Notes under the pieces: generated by a model
What the model was told of the DNA's origin: nothing
Databases searched by the model: none
The model's input: the letters and a program-made list of their open reading frames with translations, nothing else
NCBI GenBank assembly: GCA_017887095.1
Contig: JAGHIT010000047.1
Location: forward strand, 1 to 49,002
DNA length: 49,002 bases
Reading direction: 5' to 3'
DNA from: Clostridia bacterium
Lineage (GTDB): Bacteria; Bacillota; Clostridia; Christensenellales; Borkfalkiaceae
Shown: one piece after another, positions 46,434 through 49,002 of the stretch
Layout: the number at the start of each line of letters is the position of its first letter
Position numbering within the stretch: position 1 is the stretch's first letter
Made by a program: the position numbers and the translations under genes

Positions 46434-47468
46434 TTATTTTTCCTTATTTTTCGAGCTGGAATTGGAAACGGTGTTATGTTTTTCTACACCTTTCGTGACC
46501 ATGGAGCCGTCCGCGTCGACGATACTCACTTCGAATTCCCCATGCTTGGGTCTTTGTTTGACGCGAGTTTCGCGGTGTAATGTACGATCGATCCATGCAA
46601 GGATCGCATCTGACTTTTTGTATAAAACAACGAACAATGTAATTACAGCCAAAGCAAAGACACACCAAATAAGAATTCCCCACCATGTCGTAAATGGAAT
46701 CAAAGCAATTGCATAGCTTGTTACAAAAATAGCAAGAATGCGTGAGATGAAAATAATGACGAGAAAAAACAGCAATGACATTGAGGATAGCCCCGCTATA
46801 AAGCATAGCACGTCGTCCGGAAATACGGGGAGTAAAAACATTGCTGAAAGAAACAGTTTATCCTTCCCCTTTATCTTTTTCAGCCATCCATCCAGCGTCT
46901 CCTTCCCCACCATCCATGAAACAACGCGGTAACCCGCATAACGTCCGATCAGAAAGGCCGCCAATGACCCGATCATAATACCGATCAGACTGTATACGCT
47001 GCCGAGAAATGGTCCAAAAAGAGCCGTCCCTGCAACCACGGTAACGGTGCTGGGGATCGGAAGAAGGACGACTTGAGAAAACTGTAGCAGAATAAAGACA
47101 ATCGCCATCCAATTGCCAGACCTTTCAAGATAGGCTTCCAGTTTTTCTGCGTCGCGGATAACTTCGAGAAACCCCGTCTCAATCAGAGCATATGCAATTG
47201 CGGCAATAAAAATTGCAAGAACATATGCTATGATGCAAAATCTGTATATTACCTGTTTACCGAGAAAGTAGGTAACATATTCAACTGAAAGCAGAGTTGC
47301 ATTGAGCACGGTACCGCTTGTCAGGATGAGATAATATAGCCCTTCTGTCCATATGCCGTGAAATGAAACGATCGTCAGCACAAACAATGTTTGCGTGATC
47401 GCCGCTAAGATCGCCAGGCAAATGACATGTGCGATATCTTTTTTGACTGAACGCTTTCTTTCTTTCAT
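46434..47468 (-). CDS. TVP38/TMEM64 (DedA-like) family membrane protein
   Basis: Multiple hydrophobic helices; LPIPSTVTVVAGTALFGPFLGSVYSLIGIMIGSLAAFLIGRYAG; start MKERKRSVKKDIAHV. Confidence 0.88.
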   Translation of the reverse strand: MKERKRSVKKDIAHVICLAILAAITQTLFVLTIVSFHGIWTEGLYYLILTSGTVLNATLLSVEYVTYFLGKQVIYRFCIIAYVLAIFIAAIAYALIETGFLEVIRDAEKLEAYLERSGNWMAIVFILLQFSQVVLLPIPSTVTVVAGTALFGPFLGSVYSLIGIMIGSLAAFLIGRYAGYRVVSWMVGKETLDGWLKKIKGKDKLFLSAMFLLPVFPDDVLCFIAGLSSMSLLFFLVIIFISRILAIFVTSYAIALIPFTTWWGILIWCVFALAVITLFVVLYKKSDAILAWIDRTLHRETRVKQRPKHGEFEVSIVDADGSMVTKGVEKHNTVSNSSSKNKEK

Positions 47469-47506
47469 GATCGCCTCTGTTCTATTATACCCGGAACAAT
47501 AACCGA

Positions 47507-47947
47507 TTAGTCGTTTTTTGAAAGAATCGCTGCTCGCGCCAATTCGTCGCATCTATTATTCAATTGGTTATCGGAATGTCCTTTTACTTTATGAAAGGTG
47601 ACCTGATGCTTGCGGACCAATGAAATGAGCTCCTGCCAAAGATCGGCATTCAGAACGGGCTTTTTATCTGCTTTGATCCAGCCCCCCTTTTCCCAGTTTC
47701 TGACCCACCCCTCTTGAAACGCGTTGACTGTATAGGCGGAGTCGCTGTAAATATCTACAATGCATGGAAATTTAAGTCTTTTCAGCCCTTCAATGACGGC
47801 GGTAAGTTCCATACGATTGTTCGTCGTGGAAGTTTCTCCTCCGGAAAGTTCTTTTTTTATCTCACCGTAAATCAGTATAGCACCCCATCCTCCGGGACCC
47901 GGATTTCCCGAACATGCGCCATCGGTATAGAGCAGGACTCGCTTCAT
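47507..47947 (-). CDS. rnhA: ribonuclease HI
   Basis: LYTDGACSGNPGPGGWGAIL, TTNNRMELTAVIEGL, IYSDSAYTVNAF, VKGHSDNQLNNRCDELA. Confidence 0.97.
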   Translation of the reverse strand: MKRVLLYTDGACSGNPGPGGWGAILIYGEIKKELSGGETSTTNNRMELTAVIEGLKRLKFPCIVDIYSDSAYTVNAFQEGWVRNWEKGGWIKADKKPVLNADLWQELISLVRKHQVTFHKVKGHSDNQLNNRCDELARAAILSKND

Positions 47948-48741
47948 TTTGACAGCTCCTCAGAGCGCCGTACTGCCGCATCTACCGCTCGCTTAACACT
48001 GCCCATAAAGTCGTCCGCTTCAAAACTGTTAAGTGCTGCGACAGTTGTTCCCCCTTTGGAAGATACCGCCGCAATAAGCGCTTCCGGCGAGCTTCCCGTA
48101 CTACGAAGCATCTCCATGCCGCCCATAATTGTTTGAAAGGCAAGTTTAGATGCCTGCGTCTCAGAAAGACCCTGTCCCATTCCTGCCTGTACCAAGGATT
48201 GGTAAAAAAGGTAGACATATGCAGGTCCGCTACCAGAGATGCCCGTGACGGCATTGAGCAATCTTTCCTCGACTTCCACGATTTCACCGACCGATGAGAA
48301 AAGACCGCGGGTAAAGATACGATCTTGTTCTGAGAGCATGGAATCGTCGATTCCGGACATTCCCGCGCCGACGGAGCATGGAAGATTTGGCATGATACGC
48401 GCAACATGTTTTGCCCCAGTTGCCTGCAAGATGCTTGCGATAGTCTTCCCAGCCATGATACTAATCAGAACGGGAAGCGGTTCTCCTTTAAGTTCTTCCG
48501 CGACGGAAGGAAAAACTTGCGGCTTGATCGCAAGCAACAAATAGTCGCAAAAATGACAGATCATGCGATTGTCATTACAGGCGTTAATTCCACGTTGCAA
48601 AAAGAGCGTTCTTTTGGACTCATCAGGTTCGCTGACGATAACGTCATCCGGATTCAAAAAACCGGTCTGTATAGCGCCATTGACAATTGCCTGCGCCATA
48701 AAGCCTCCGCCTATCACCCCAAGTTTCACTTTTTTTTGCAT
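47944..48741 (-). CDS. proC: pyrroline-5-carboxylate reductase
   Basis: LGVIGGGFMAQAIVNGAIQTG, RIMPNLPCSVGAGMSGI, AVTGISGSGPAYVYLFYQSLVQAGMGQGL; start MQKKVKLG. Confidence 0.95.
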   Translation of the reverse strand: MQKKVKLGVIGGGFMAQAIVNGAIQTGFLNPDDVIVSEPDESKRTLFLQRGINACNDNRMICHFCDYLLLAIKPQVFPSVAEELKGEPLPVLISIMAGKTIASILQATGAKHVARIMPNLPCSVGAGMSGIDDSMLSEQDRIFTRGLFSSVGEIVEVEERLLNAVTGISGSGPAYVYLFYQSLVQAGMGQGLSETQASKLAFQTIMGGMEMLRSTGSSPEALIAAVSSKGGTTVAALNSFEADDFMGSVKRAVDAAVRRSEELSK

Positions 48742-48780
48742 AATTTTATCTCCTTTTTCCCGATTACCCTCTGAAAATTC

Positions 48781-48809
48781 TTGACGAATCACAGCGAATA
48801 AGCTATAAT
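48781..48809 (+). promoter_or_regulatory. promoter of tRNA-Trp
   Basis: TTGACG - 17 bp - TATAAT (48804-48809). Confidence 0.8.
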
Positions 48810-48837
48810 ATAATCCACTTGCGTTATTTAAATATAC

Positions 48838-48912
48838 AGGGGAGTGGCTCAACGGTAGAGTAGCGGTCTCCAAAACCGTAGGTTGCGTGTTCGAATCGCG
48901 TCTCCCCTGCCA
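48838..48912 (+). tRNA. tRNA-Trp (anticodon CCA), 3' CCA encoded
   Basis: Acceptor AGGGGAG/CTCCCCT, D-arm GGCTCAACGGTAGAG, anticodon loop CTCCAAA, TGTTCGAATC T-arm, terminal GCCA. Confidence 0.95.
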
Positions 48913-48920
48913 AAAGTATA

Positions 48921-48957
48921 TTCCCGTATTCCCGAAAAGGAGTACGGGAATATTTTA
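48921..48957 (+). terminator. intrinsic terminator after tRNA-Trp
   Basis: ATTCCCGTA...TACGGGAAT then ATTTTATT. Confidence 0.8.
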
Positions 48958-49002
48958 TTAAACGTGAACGGCAGAGTAAAACGATTCGAATTCTTCAGTA
49001 CA

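Overview
The window looks like a low-to-mid GC Clostridia-like chromosome segment. It is mostly housekeeping genes, with a likely mobile-element remnant at the left edge: the C-terminus of a large serine recombinase. Left part, mostly + strand: HAD phosphatase, purH, (rplI, -), DUF1540, solute-binding-like protein, murB, PHP, whiA, dnaE, pfkA, 1-PFK-like, nrdDG, M29 aminopeptidase, two CobW-type GTPases, RsmB-like methyltransferase. Right part, mostly - strand: hflX, Xer-type recombinase, a glycogen cluster (amylase, glgP, glgA, glgD, glgC, glgB), ilvC, murC, csp, htpG, ispH-S1 fusion, plsC, AroH-Cmk fusion, FAD oxidoreductase, TVP38, rnhA, proC. A tRNA-Trp lies at the right end. The most interesting signal is the XerS-like recombinase gene with an upstream 11-6-11 bp dif-like inverted site (23556-23583) among nested repeats. 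It sits about 2.4 kb from a switch in gene orientation from + to -, which suggests a replication terminus with a single-recombinase Xer/dif module. Other notable points: a chorismate mutase (AroH-type)-cytidylate kinase fusion; a CobW metallochaperone pair whose second member carries a YcgQ/DUF1980-like C-terminus; a 36-bp palindrome centred on an NrdR-type box plus a second operator inside the nrdD promoter spacer; and divergent active-site motifs in MurB and PurH. Nothing was computed beyond reading the sequence. Family calls come from recalled motifs.
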